From positions 1 to 62,501 of the forward strand of contig MVQW01000269.1 of the NCBI GenBank assembly GCA_002067265.1: DNA of 62,501 nt. Reading direction: 5' to 3'. The stretch's first letter is position 1, and each line of letters begins with the position of its first letter. The translations under genes and the position numbers were made by a program. This DNA comes from Methanomethylovorans sp. PtaU1.Bin073 (lineage in GTDB: Archaea; Halobacteriota; Methanosarcinia; Methanosarcinales; Methanosarcinaceae). Below, piece after piece: positions 19,382-28,123 of the stretch. Under the pieces are notes generated by a model, which ran no database searches, was not told the origin of the DNA, and worked only from the letters and a program-made list of their open reading frames with translations.

Positions 19382-21018
19382 AAGAGAGTGTGAAGAAAAC
19401 TTTATCCGACAATGTGAAGGGTTCTTGTTGTACATCTGGATATACACCAGATACAAATAAAAATCTTTCGGCTGCCCCTAACAATGAAGAAATAGATAAA
19501 ATACTTACATGTGGAGATTATCCAGACTTCCCATGTGATGACAGCGAAGCACACCTGAAAACAGATGAAGCATGTGATTGGTTCAAAAATAAATCTGCAC
19601 AACTTGAACAAGAAGTAGAGAGCAGAGAGAAAAAAGAAACAACTAATACTGAAATACAGCAAGTAACAACTGAAGAACTAAACGCACTTGTCGATAGTGA
19701 GCAGACTTTAAGACTTACATTGGAATTACAAGATGATCATTTTATAAGTAAGTTTACCAAATGGATGTCTTCTATAACTGACGCTTTTTACGAGTATCAA
19801 GTATGCGGTGCTCTTTGGATCTTATCTGCATGTGTGGAAGGGAAGGTAAGCCTCAAGCTCAAACAGGAGACAATAAAGCCTAATCTTTGGATTAATTGCA
19901 TAGGGAAGTCTACAACAAGTCGGAAGACCACGGTAGTAAACAAGACAAGGAAGACCTACGAGACTATAACAGACTCAACCTTGTTTAACGATGATTATAG
20001 TCTAGAAGGATACCTAGAAAGCCTTTCAATGAATCCAGTGCAGCACTTTGTAAGGGATGAGGCTGCTGGATTGCTTGCAAAGATGCATAAACAATATAAT
20101 GAGGGTATATTTGAGGCTGAATGTGCTATTTATGATGGACAAAACTACAAAAAAACTTTATCATCAGGCAAGACAAGAACACCTAGAGTTTTTGAGGTTA
20201 AAAGCCCTTACGTAACACATTTTTATGCAACAACCCCGGATAACTACGCAATGATAATGACGACCATGGATTTTTTGTGTGGCTATGGATTTAGATTTCT
20301 TTTTTGTTGTCCAAAATATAGACGCGAAACAATGGACATAACACTAGAAACTGAGGAAGATGTAGAAAGTTGGACAGCAGCCATTACATGGATTAAGAAA
20401 TATAGGAATACGTTACAACAGTATCCTTCAATAGAGTTTACAGCCACTACTGAAGCAATGACTTTGTATAACACCCTTTTAAGAAAACTGGAGGATATTT
20501 GTGAAAGTCAGGACAACGAGATGCTTAATGCAGCAATTGGTCGTAATCAGCTACATATTTTAAAAATAGCCATGTTACTTGAGTTAGGGAAAGCAGAGCC
20601 TAGTTTTTGCATCACACAAGATAGTATTAAAATAGCCTTTCATATGGTAACGTCTTTCTTTCTACCAAGTTTGCTTGATGTTATCAATCGTCTGCAAACA
20701 GACATCAAAAACAACCAGATTGTAAGAGTGATAGCTGCACTACAAAATTCCGGTGGCAAGGCTAGAAGGTCTAAACTGCTTCAAAATACCAATCTGAAAA
20801 GCAAGGATTTTAACGAATGTATTGATACATTAATTGAATCAGAAGTTATTAGAGAAGTTCAGGAAACAGGACAAAAAGCACGTACTTATATCCTTCAGGA
20901 TACAAAAGACATATCCATAATTCTTAAACAAATTAGTTCTTTTAGTCCTTTTAGTAGCGTTAGTTCATTAGTTCAGAATTTAGATAACACAACTAAATTA
21001 ACTAAAATGGAATCTTGA
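19378..21018 (+). CDS. DUF3987-like replication helicase/ATPase
   Basis: 546 residues starting at GTG within an overlapping GTGA. Residues 1-110 are acidic and low in complexity. The ATPase core carries GKSTTSRKTT at about 176-185, an atypical P-loop with Arg before the Lys, in the style I recall for DUF3987-type helicases. The likely Walker B region is VRDEAAGLL near 235. Residues 440-520 look like a winged helix (GGKARRSKLLQNTN). Such proteins act as replicative helicases of archaeal and phage elements. The last codons overlap the TTAGT repeat array. Confidence 0.65.
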   Translation: MKESVKKTLSDNVKGSCCTSGYTPDTNKNLSAAPNNEEIDKILTCGDYPDFPCDDSEAHLKTDEACDWFKNKSAQLEQEVESREKKETTNTEIQQVTTEELNALVDSEQTLRLTLELQDDHFISKFTKWMSSITDAFYEYQVCGALWILSACVEGKVSLKLKQETIKPNLWINCIGKSTTSRKTTVVNKTRKTYETITDSTLFNDDYSLEGYLESLSMNPVQHFVRDEAAGLLAKMHKQYNEGIFEAECAIYDGQNYKKTLSSGKTRTPRVFEVKSPYVTHFYATTPDNYAMIMTTMDFLCGYGFRFLFCCPKYRRETMDITLETEEDVESWTAAITWIKKYRNTLQQYPSIEFTATTEAMTLYNTLLRKLEDICESQDNEMLNAAIGRNQLHILKIAMLLELGKAEPSFCITQDSIKIAFHMVTSFFLPSLLDVINRLQTDIKNNQIVRVIAALQNSGGKARRSKLLQNTNLKSKDFNECIDTLIESEVIREVQETGQKARTYILQDTKDISIILKQISSFSPFSSVSSLVQNLDNTTKLTKMES

Positions 21019-21132
21019 GACTTAAATATTGATGAAATTAAACACAAGTATAATCTATTGTCTTGAGCGTACGATTCCGTTTATGTTTATAAACTAAAGG
21101 ACTAACTTAACTAACTCTACTAAACTAACTAA
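20933..21132. repeat. Inverted iteron-like array, 5x TTAGT and 8x ACTAA
   Basis: TTAGT occurs at 20933, 20942, 20951, 20960 and 20968, spaced 8-9 bp. Its complement ACTAA occurs at 20992, 21001, 21093, 21101, 21110, 21119, 21124 and 21128, mostly spaced 8-9 bp. The first half lies in the 3' end of the helicase gene, where it encodes a Ser-rich tail. The second half lies in the downstream spacer. Regular, phased, inverted short repeats next to a replication gene suggest an origin, partition site or operator. Confidence 0.6.
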
Positions 21133-21198
21133 ACATAGATCTAATAAAATTGATTGCCCATATTCATACAGCAAAATGTTGTTTTGATTTTGGCATCA

Positions 21199-21822
21199 TT
21201 ATTTTTTATCGCAGTAGTGTTCCCATATTTTATTTAATTCTTTTTTCCAAGCATCAATCTGCTCTTGCTCACTATAAGAATTCATACCTTTTACCCACTT
21301 AGAGAAAAATGGTTTGCTAGGAAGAAAACTTTCACCATTTACTACAAGTGCTGATAAAAGTACTGGTTTTGTGCTTTCGTTTATTTCATCTAACATTGGA
21401 TACAATTCGTTTTGATGTGCAGGATTATGAGATATTTTACCGAATTTTGTAAGGACATCACCATAAGTCAAAATCATTTTTTGTTCATGAATTCTTAACC
21501 TCGAAGATTTGCTTTCAATATTCTTAAGTTCGAAGTTATTCTTACAGCCATTGCGTGCAATTTCTAAAAGATAATTGTATACGTCTTTTGAATTCATATT
21601 CTCACCTGCATTGTCCGCAGAAGCATTAACAATTGAACTATCTTTTATAGTATCTTTATTGAAGGAACGCTGAATAACTGAATCCTTGATCTGTGTGCCG
21701 ATGTTATCCCCATAATTGTAAGTATTGTGAACCACTGTAGTGTCGGTTTTCCTAATTCTTTTGATGAAAAACATTAACAATAGTATCCCAATGATGAAAA
21801 TTAAGAGATAAATTTCAGTCAT
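21199..21822 (-). CDS. Membrane-anchored protein of unknown function
   Basis: 207 residues. One N-terminal transmembrane helix (about 3-20) is followed by a basic stop-transfer (KRIRK). A polar stretch follows with TYNYGDNIGTQIKDSVIQRS, then a cytoplasmic helical domain. The region around 35-60 resembles polar linkers before effector-type domains, but I assign no function. The ribosome binding site is weak. Confidence 0.5.
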   Translation of the reverse strand: MTEIYLLIFIIGILLLMFFIKRIRKTDTTVVHNTYNYGDNIGTQIKDSVIQRSFNKDTIKDSSIVNASADNAGENMNSKDVYNYLLEIARNGCKNNFELKNIESKSSRLRIHEQKMILTYGDVLTKFGKISHNPAHQNELYPMLDEINESTKPVLLSALVVNGESFLPSKPFFSKWVKGMNSYSEQEQIDAWKKELNKIWEHYCDKK

Positions 21823-22009
21823 AGCAACAACTACTCTAAAATAATTAATATTGAGAAAGTTTGAGTAGTATATAAGATTTGCTTTTTTGATTGGGAACTG
21901 GTGATTGAAAACAACGATAATTACTATTCAGTCTATGAAATCTTTTAAGTTGGGTTTCTTAGCTGTGTTTTAAAGAGGATCAGATATTTACTTTCACTCC
22001 ACTTGGCTT

Positions 22010-22267
22010 ATGCGTTTATTATCTCAACTACAAGTACTAACTATGTACCCAATCGATCAAGACACGTATGACAAAGTTAACGCCTATCATATCGAATTCC
22101 GAACAGGTTCACTAACATCATTGCATGTACCTGATATTGTGAAGCATTGCTCAGTAGAGCCCTACATGGTTCTCAAATGCATCATACTCGGCAATGCATG
22201 CTGCTGGGCGAGCTATAAAATGGAATGTGGTCATTACGAGGAGCACAAAGAAAAAATCAATTTATAA
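22010..22267 (+). CDS. Possible small protein
   Basis: 85 residues from ATG 22010; an internal ATG at 22043 begins a better looking polypeptide (MYPIDQDTYDKVNAYHIEF). Three Cys residues lie in the C-terminal half. There is no clear ribosome binding site and no recognised family. Confidence 0.35.
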   Translation: MRLLSQLQVLTMYPIDQDTYDKVNAYHIEFRTGSLTSLHVPDIVKHCSVEPYMVLKCIILGNACCWASYKMECGHYEEHKEKINL

Positions 22268-22515
22268 AATCAGCTAACTGGTAATGTAAGATATTTGCAC
22301 ATTCTAGACTCTGAATGAATGGAATACATTATCAATAACTTATGAATTAAAATTTAAATTAAATTTTAAAATCCAATATTTTTTAAAAACATAGTTTAAG
22401 CTCTAAAAAATGTAGTCAATGGGATACCTGTTTATACTACCTTGATAATAAAAGATAATTATTCAGTAAAGATTCTAATCAACAGAAGAATCTGTATATT
22501 GAGAGGGATAGTTTA

Positions 22516-23430
22516 ATGTTACCAAAAATCAGTGAAGTTCCTCAACTTAAAATTAAACACAGTTCTTCATATGTGATAATTCTGGTTACCGCTATTCTCA
22601 TGGTTCTGAGTTTATCTAGCTATTTCTCTGAATATGGAGTAAAACTAGAAGTTGATGAGCTAGTTCTTTTGAGTCTCATTGCTATGATTTCTATGTCTAT
22701 CGTGAATATTTCCGATGAAGTTCATGATGACAATAAGAGTGTGATCACGGAACTGGATAAAAAACATTCTGCTATTATCAAAGAATTAAGTGAAAATGAT
22801 TATAAGATTCTCAAAGAATTAGGAACTTTTTTTCACCATAAATATGTTAAATTTGCTGATAGAATAGGTGATTCAGATTTTGAATTTTTTAAACTAGCAC
22901 AAAAAACAACAAAAAGCATAAGAATTATGGGTCCATCTCTCAGATATTTTACCACTAAAGATGATAATAAGAATGAGATAAAAGCAACTTTATTTAATAA
23001 ACTAAAAAATGATGACTTTAAAATTTGTATAATAATTCAAGATCAGAGAAAAGAACAAATATGTAATTTTCTTGATAGCTTTGTTTATGAAACGGGATTT
23101 AAAGATCATCTTCAACAATCTACTAAAAAATTTGCAAAATGGCTTTCAGAAGCAAAGGATAAAAATCAGGATAATTTTGAGATATATGTTTCACATTCTG
23201 TAACTTTTACACTAATGATTTTTGATGCAGAAGATGAAGATAGTGGTTTTCTAATAGTAATACCTGTGCCTTACAAATCTTTAGGACCAGAGAGAGCATC
23301 ATTCATGATAGAAAAAAAATATCATACAAATGCGTTTAATTTTTACCTTGAATCTTTCGAAACTATGTATACTATTGCAAAACATGGAAATAATGATGTG
23401 ATAACTGCAAATAATAATGGAGGTAATTGA
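22516..23430 (+). CDS. Membrane protein with a cytoplasmic PLD-like or signalling domain
   Basis: 304 residues, start preceded by GAGAGGGAT. Two transmembrane helices lie at about 17-33 and 45-62. A short coiled linker follows, then an alpha/beta domain (IRIMGPSLRYF near 137, KICIIIQD near 173, SVTFTLMIFD near 238). It resembles a degenerate phospholipase-D-like half, without an intact HxK motif that I can see. The stop overlaps the next start (TGATG), so it is translationally coupled to the epimerase. Confidence 0.55.
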   Translation: MLPKISEVPQLKIKHSSSYVIILVTAILMVLSLSSYFSEYGVKLEVDELVLLSLIAMISMSIVNISDEVHDDNKSVITELDKKHSAIIKELSENDYKILKELGTFFHHKYVKFADRIGDSDFEFFKLAQKTTKSIRIMGPSLRYFTTKDDNKNEIKATLFNKLKNDDFKICIIIQDQRKEQICNFLDSFVYETGFKDHLQQSTKKFAKWLSEAKDKNQDNFEIYVSHSVTFTLMIFDAEDEDSGFLIVIPVPYKSLGPERASFMIEKKYHTNAFNFYLESFETMYTIAKHGNNDVITANNNGGN

Positions 23431-24431
23431 TGGCTAACTGCATTGTAACTGGAGGAGCAGGGTTCATCGGGAGTCATTTAGCTTCTGCATTAATAAATTG
23501 TGGACATAATGTAACAATAATAGATGATTTATCTTTAGGTCATTTAGAAGAAAACATTTGCGCTGCTAATATTATTAGTTCCAGACTAGAAGATATAACA
23601 GAAGAAACATTTTCGAATATAGATGTAGTTTTTCATCTAGCTTCAATTTCTGGAGTTGCCATTAGTTTATATTCGCCATCAAATTGTTTTGCGAGAAACA
23701 TTGATGCAGGAAACAATGTTGTAAAAAATTGTATACTTGCAGGAGTTAAACGCCTAGTCTTTACGTCAAGCATGGCAGTTTATGGAGATAAATTATCTCC
23801 ACCTTTCTCTGAAACAGATATTTGCCAACCATCTGAACCATACGGTCTATCTAAATTGACAATTGAGAAATTGATTCAAATTTATGCAGATAATAGTGGC
23901 TTAGAGTGGTCAATATTGAGGCTACATAATGTATATGGACCAGGATTTAATCTAACAGACCCTTATAGAGGAGTCATTGGAATTATGATCAATATGTTAC
24001 TAAAAGGGAAAGGCCCAGTAATATACGGAGATGGTACTCAATTAAGGGCTTTCTCATATGTAGAAGACATAATCCCCTGTATAATAAAAGCGGGATTCTC
24101 CAAAAAATGTAATAAGGAGATAATAAATTTGGGTTCTGGGAAAACTTTTTCAATTATGGAGCTTATACATTTAATTGAAAATGTAAGAAAGTTTAAAGAA
24201 AAAGCTATTTTCTATCCCGAAAGGAGAGGAGAACCTAAAATAGCTTATACTACAACATTGAAGTCAGAACAATTGTTAAGCTTTAGTGAGAAAACCTCAT
24301 TACAAGAAGGATTGTATAAGACTATAGAGTGGGCACAAGAACAAAGTATTGAGGAATTCAATTACAATCTTATGGACATTGAAATTAATATTGAAAGTCT
24401 ACCAGAATCTTGGAAAAATCGCATTCTTTGA
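23430..24431 (+). CDS. NAD-dependent sugar epimerase/dehydratase
   Basis: 333 residues from ATG 23430, with GGAGG about 6 nt upstream. The Rossmann motif GGAGFIGSHL is at about 7-16. The extended SDR catalytic set is present: Ser in FTSSMAVYG near 115 and YxxxK as YGLSK near 145. The C-terminal substrate-binding domain is complete. The family interconverts nucleotide sugars, such as UDP-glucose/galactose. As mobile-element cargo it may modify cell-surface glycans. Pairing with the upstream membrane protein is unusual. Confidence 0.85.
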   Translation: MANCIVTGGAGFIGSHLASALINCGHNVTIIDDLSLGHLEENICAANIISSRLEDITEETFSNIDVVFHLASISGVAISLYSPSNCFARNIDAGNNVVKNCILAGVKRLVFTSSMAVYGDKLSPPFSETDICQPSEPYGLSKLTIEKLIQIYADNSGLEWSILRLHNVYGPGFNLTDPYRGVIGIMINMLLKGKGPVIYGDGTQLRAFSYVEDIIPCIIKAGFSKKCNKEIINLGSGKTFSIMELIHLIENVRKFKEKAIFYPERRGEPKIAYTTTLKSEQLLSFSEKTSLQEGLYKTIEWAQEQSIEEFNYNLMDIEINIESLPESWKNRIL

Positions 24432-24476
24432 AAAATAAATATATATTGAAGACTCGTTCAGTAAAGATTTATATAA

Positions 24477-24758
24477 ATGCAATATTTGAATTTTTATATC
24501 CCATTGTGCAAAAAGGAATGTGTGTTTGAGTGGGTCATTTTCAGGAACAGTGAAAGGACTATAAGTCAGAGATGTCCAATTTATGGACACTTGCGATTAG
24601 CACCTATGGTTCCTACTTATATTGAGAGGATAAAGAGCGAGTCACTGCTAAAGTACATCAGTACTGATGCACCTGCAAAGTGCAAGGGATGCAGTAAGCT
24701 TGAAGTTTGTAAGCAGATTGAACAGGGGTTTGTAGATATATGTGAGTATAAGCAATAG
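24477..24758 (+). CDS. Small Cys-rich protein, start uncertain
   Basis: 93 residues from ATG 24477; an internal ATG at 24606 is equally possible. The C-terminal half has CKGCSKLEVC and a later Cys, a plausible metal-binding cluster. No family is recognised. It follows the epimerase by about 45 bp. Confidence 0.35.
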   Translation: MQYLNFYIPLCKKECVFEWVIFRNSERTISQRCPIYGHLRLAPMVPTYIERIKSESLLKYISTDAPAKCKGCSKLEVCKQIEQGFVDICEYKQ

Positions 24759-25070
24759 ATAGCAGGTTGATGAAGGATCATAGAGAGTACATTACTTGTA
24801 TTCAGGTTTTCAATTGTCTTTCTTATTAGTGCTAAGTCGTAAATAATTATTAACCTCTAGAGGCAATTATCTCTTAATCTTGTCCTCTAAAGGATAGTTT
24901 TATACACTTCAAACACATATAAAGAGTCTAATGATTAAAATATCTGTTATCTGATGATTAAAATGTCTGATAGCAGAAATATACTGTCAGATATGCCTGA
25001 AACTAGATGTCTAACTCAGATAACTTGTATTATTCTATGTATCTATCAATATACCTGGAGAGAACTGTAA
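24759..25070. promoter_or_regulatory. Operator-like region upstream of the winged-helix gene
   Basis: 312 bp without a gene. CCTCTAGAGG (24854-24863) is a perfect 10-bp palindrome, and a near copy, TCCTCTAAAGGA, lies at 24883-24894. ATGATTAAAATATCTG and ATGATTAAAATGTCTG form a direct repeat at about 24929-24968. CTGATAG...CTGTCAG adds an imperfect dyad. These could be operators for the downstream winged-helix protein. Confidence 0.4.
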
Positions 25071-25583
25071 ATGTCTTATTTTATCTACAATGCTTTGAAG
25101 TATGAAGTCCTTAGATCAATTGTTATCATAACCTTGCAACAAAAAAAACAAGCTACCGTTCACACAATAGCAATGGAAACAGGCATTGATAAAAAGAAAA
25201 TACGTTCTGCATTAAGCCATTATGAGAAGTTCGGATATATTAAAAGAGCAAAGATAGAGGAACAAGGAACAGATGATAAGAGTTTGCATAAATACGCATT
25301 GACAAAAATCGGTGAATCGGTATTGGATAAATTGTATGCAAGGGTAAAGAAAAACCAAGATCTTAATCTTAGAAGGTCACCTTCACCTGTAGAAGGGTAT
25401 GTAAGGTATTCTCAAAAAGAAATAGAAGAAAGAGACAAAGCTACACGAATCTTAAACAAAATTAAACCTTATATCCTTAATATTGGTGAGGGATACACTT
25501 ACCGTGATGGAGAAGAGACATTCAATGAGAATTTAAAGTTAATTAAAAATGAAATCGAAAAGGTATTAGGAGAGACTGGTTAA
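25071..25583 (+). CDS. Winged-helix DNA-binding protein
   Basis: 170 residues, ATG preceded by GGAGAG. A winged helix-turn-helix covers about 10-85: helices IVIITLQQKKQ, VHTIAMETGIDKKKIRSAL and a wing containing GYIKRAKIEEQG. The C-terminal half is charged and helical, probably for dimerisation. It is likely the main transcriptional regulator of this part of the element. The clustered palindromes upstream suggest autoregulation. Confidence 0.65.
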   Translation: MSYFIYNALKYEVLRSIVIITLQQKKQATVHTIAMETGIDKKKIRSALSHYEKFGYIKRAKIEEQGTDDKSLHKYALTKIGESVLDKLYARVKKNQDLNLRRSPSPVEGYVRYSQKEIEERDKATRILNKIKPYILNIGEGYTYRDGEETFNENLKLIKNEIEKVLGETG

Positions 25584-25834
25584 TAACGAATCATGCTATT
25601 TGGCAGTGTAACCAAAATGTAGAAAAATATACTCTATGGATTACATGAAACAGAATGTTAAGATAGATATCCTTTTACACTCAACAAGATGTGAGAAGTG
25701 AGAATATTCTTGTTAACACAATAAAAGGAGTAAATTCTTACTTACCTGTCTGATAAAGCTGTTTTGAACAAATTATTAGAATAAGACTAAACATGAATGA
25801 CGTTAAAATGCTATTCTTTTTGGAGGGTAGAAAA

Positions 25835-27046
25835 CTAATTAAGGTATATAACTTCAATTCCGTATTTATTCACCAATTTCTGCCATTCATCAGAATATGA
25901 TTTCCATTCATTATAATCAGACTGACTCAGTGTCGTACTCGGATAAGAATTCATTTTGTTATATAGTTCATAAAAAGTTATATTGTCGTTGTATTCCTCA
26001 TAAACACTGTCTAATGAACTACCATCACATATCTTAAGTATTTTTGGCATCGTGGTTAATTTTCCAACTCCTACATAATCCCCTGAAGCATCTGTTATAA
26101 TGCTTGGTGATGTCGATTCAACAAAACAATAACCAGTGTCTCTATAACTATATTGTTCTGGACACTTTATTCCAATAGCATCATGGTTTTCTACATCAAA
26201 ACGAAATATAACAACTTCATAACCAAGACCACGTAATAGATATGCAAGTAACTCCGATTTTTCTGAACATACACCTGAACCTGTATACAACACTTCATAC
26301 GGGTATTTCCCTTCAATATTACTAAACATAAAAGCATCAGTATCGTAGTTTATGTTTTGTACAAGACTTATTGCAATTCTAGCTTGGTCGTCTTTATTTG
26401 GAGTTATATTCTTTATTTCTTCAACTAATGGGTCTAAAAGCTGTTTTTGATACTCTTCATTCAAATCTCTGTTAATGAAATCTATCTCAGTTGGTGGTGT
26501 TGTGTAATAACTAATTGATCTTGGTAACCCTTTTAAATAATCATTTAAACCACCATATACAGTATATGTTAGATTTCCATGAACGCCACGTAAAACATAT
26601 CTATAGTCTTCAGTTTTTGGATTTGTCTTAAAACTTGATATATCAGGTGTTATAGACTCAGTTGTTGTAAGTGTTTCAGCAACAGTATGCACTACATCAT
26701 TATATCCAATGTTTTGCAATAGGTTTTCCTGCGTTGATGATGTTGTACCCAAAGTTACAGGAATAGATAATGCAATTGAGAAAACTATTAAATATAAACA
26801 AAAATGAACAAATACATTAAATTGGTATCTTTTTCTTTTAAAACATGCAGAGTACCATTTCAATGTCCTGTAAGTATGACGTGATATCAAAATTCCTACA
26901 ATAACTACTAAAATAAGTCCAACAGGTATTTGCGGCAAGAATGCATCATTGAGTATCAGTTCATTCTGAACAACAAATGAAAAAGATAAAAGCATTAAAC
27001 CAAATCTAATCATCCCACCAAAGGTTTTATTCCAATCCCAATACAT
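25835..27046 (-). CDS. Membrane-anchored transglutaminase-like protein
   Basis: 403 residues with GAGG upstream of the ATG. N-terminal hydrophobic segments lie at about 11-26, 38-54 and 81-98. The external domain holds a transglutaminase-type core: Cys260 in GVCSEKSELLAYL, His288 in ENHDA, and a third residue near Glu310 (CFVEST). The family includes proteases and acyl transferases of the papain-like fold. The substrate is unknown. It could act at the cell surface on S-layer or envelope proteins. Confidence 0.7.
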   Translation of the reverse strand: MYWDWNKTFGGMIRFGLMLLSFSFVVQNELILNDAFLPQIPVGLILVVIVGILISRHTYRTLKWYSACFKRKRYQFNVFVHFCLYLIVFSIALSIPVTLGTTSSTQENLLQNIGYNDVVHTVAETLTTTESITPDISSFKTNPKTEDYRYVLRGVHGNLTYTVYGGLNDYLKGLPRSISYYTTPPTEIDFINRDLNEEYQKQLLDPLVEEIKNITPNKDDQARIAISLVQNINYDTDAFMFSNIEGKYPYEVLYTGSGVCSEKSELLAYLLRGLGYEVVIFRFDVENHDAIGIKCPEQYSYRDTGYCFVESTSPSIITDASGDYVGVGKLTTMPKILKICDGSSLDSVYEEYNDNITFYELYNKMNSYPSTTLSQSDYNEWKSYSDEWQKLVNKYGIEVIYLN

Positions 27047-27135
27047 AACTAAACCTCAGATTAAAATAAAATACTTTTATCATTTCATATGACGATATAT
27101 CAACTACTTTTTACTCTCCCCGCCCACACGTGAAG

Positions 27136-27435
27136 TTAAATCTTTAAAAGTTTTCTTACTTTTAAGAGCAAAGATGGTTTTTTTTCAACAGGGCCTTTAC
27201 AGCTAGTTGTTGTGGAACTATACAATTGATTATATTCTTGGCGTTTTATTACTTCTTTTGGATTTACAAGGGATGTTGTGGTGTGCGAATATCTACCTGC
27301 CGAATGTGGAGGAGTATTAGGGTCTAATGCCACTGGAATGTCAAATGTGCATGGTCCACCTGGTCTATCGTTGCCTTTTAAAGGATTTGAGTTCTCTTTT
27401 TCTTTTTGCTCTTGAATTACTCGATCTGTACCCAT
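27136..27435 (-). CDS. Possible small polar protein
   Basis: 99 residues, Pro- and Thr-rich in the middle (PHSAGRYSHTTTS) with a basic C-terminal helix (SLLLKVRKLLKI). No family is recognised. The direction matches the transglutaminase gene downstream, so it may form an operon with it. Confidence 0.35.
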   Translation of the reverse strand: MGTDRVIQEQKEKENSNPLKGNDRPGGPCTFDIPVALDPNTPPHSAGRYSHTTTSLVNPKEVIKRQEYNQLYSSTTTSCKGPVEKKPSLLLKVRKLLKI

Positions 27436-27898
27436 TATATCATCTATCCCAAAAAGGAGTATATTAAATATTATTCATAAATTCGATGTATATACTTTTT
27501 TATAGACTAATGTTGTCAAGAATTTAGGAGTATATGCTACTTTAAGTTATACTGCCTTAAATCGAGAAGTGACAGCGTATCTAAAATGCTGTAAAGAATG
27601 ATAGGAAGATTAAGAACTTAAAGAGGTACAGGGGAATTTACAGCAAAATAGGGACACTACCAACCCATCCTACACAGAGAGTTAAATCATGTGTATGAAT
27701 GTCTTGTTTAATGAGGTATTACAAGACTTTTTAGTTTGCTAAGGTGTTTGTATGGCTTCACTAAAATAAGGGGGCTATACGGGCTAATACAAAGCTACAC
27801 AGAGGTTTAAAATGGATGGTCTATCTATCAGAACAAACTAAACATGCATATTTCTTTTTCACTTCTTTTTTATTGTTCTGTATAATTCCTCCATTACC
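27436..27898. other. AT-rich spacer within the element
   Basis: 463 bp with no convincing reading frame. It contains AT-rich tracts and stops in all frames. No tRNA, CRISPR or clear inverted repeat is seen. Confidence 0.3.
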
Positions 27899-28045
27899 AT
27901 GATAAACAGGGAAAATATGGGTTTCTCTAAAGGAACATTGAATTATATGAAACAGAATGCTAAGGGAGATAAGCCTTTTACTTTGAATGCACATGTAAGG
28001 GAAAGGTTGGAGATTTGGATATCATTGGTTTCAAGTGAAAAATAA
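27899..28045 (+). pseudogene. Short ORF resembling a gene remnant
   Basis: 48 codons: the segment GFSKGTLNYMKQNAKGDK followed by a basic helix looks like the C-terminal tail of a larger protein. A diverged copy of the same segment (YMKQNVK...) lies at about 25640-25690, which suggests decayed duplicates of one gene. I cannot name the parent family with confidence. Confidence 0.35.
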
Positions 28046-28123
28046 ATTTGAAAGTTACATTAAGGAAAAAACAAATTATATATCAAAAAGTCTGGTTTTA
28101 CTAAATGCTGTTGATGTGATATT

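Noticed and set aside
27436..27898. CRISPR array or tRNA in the element spacer
   Set aside because: No regularly spaced repeats and no cloverleaf.
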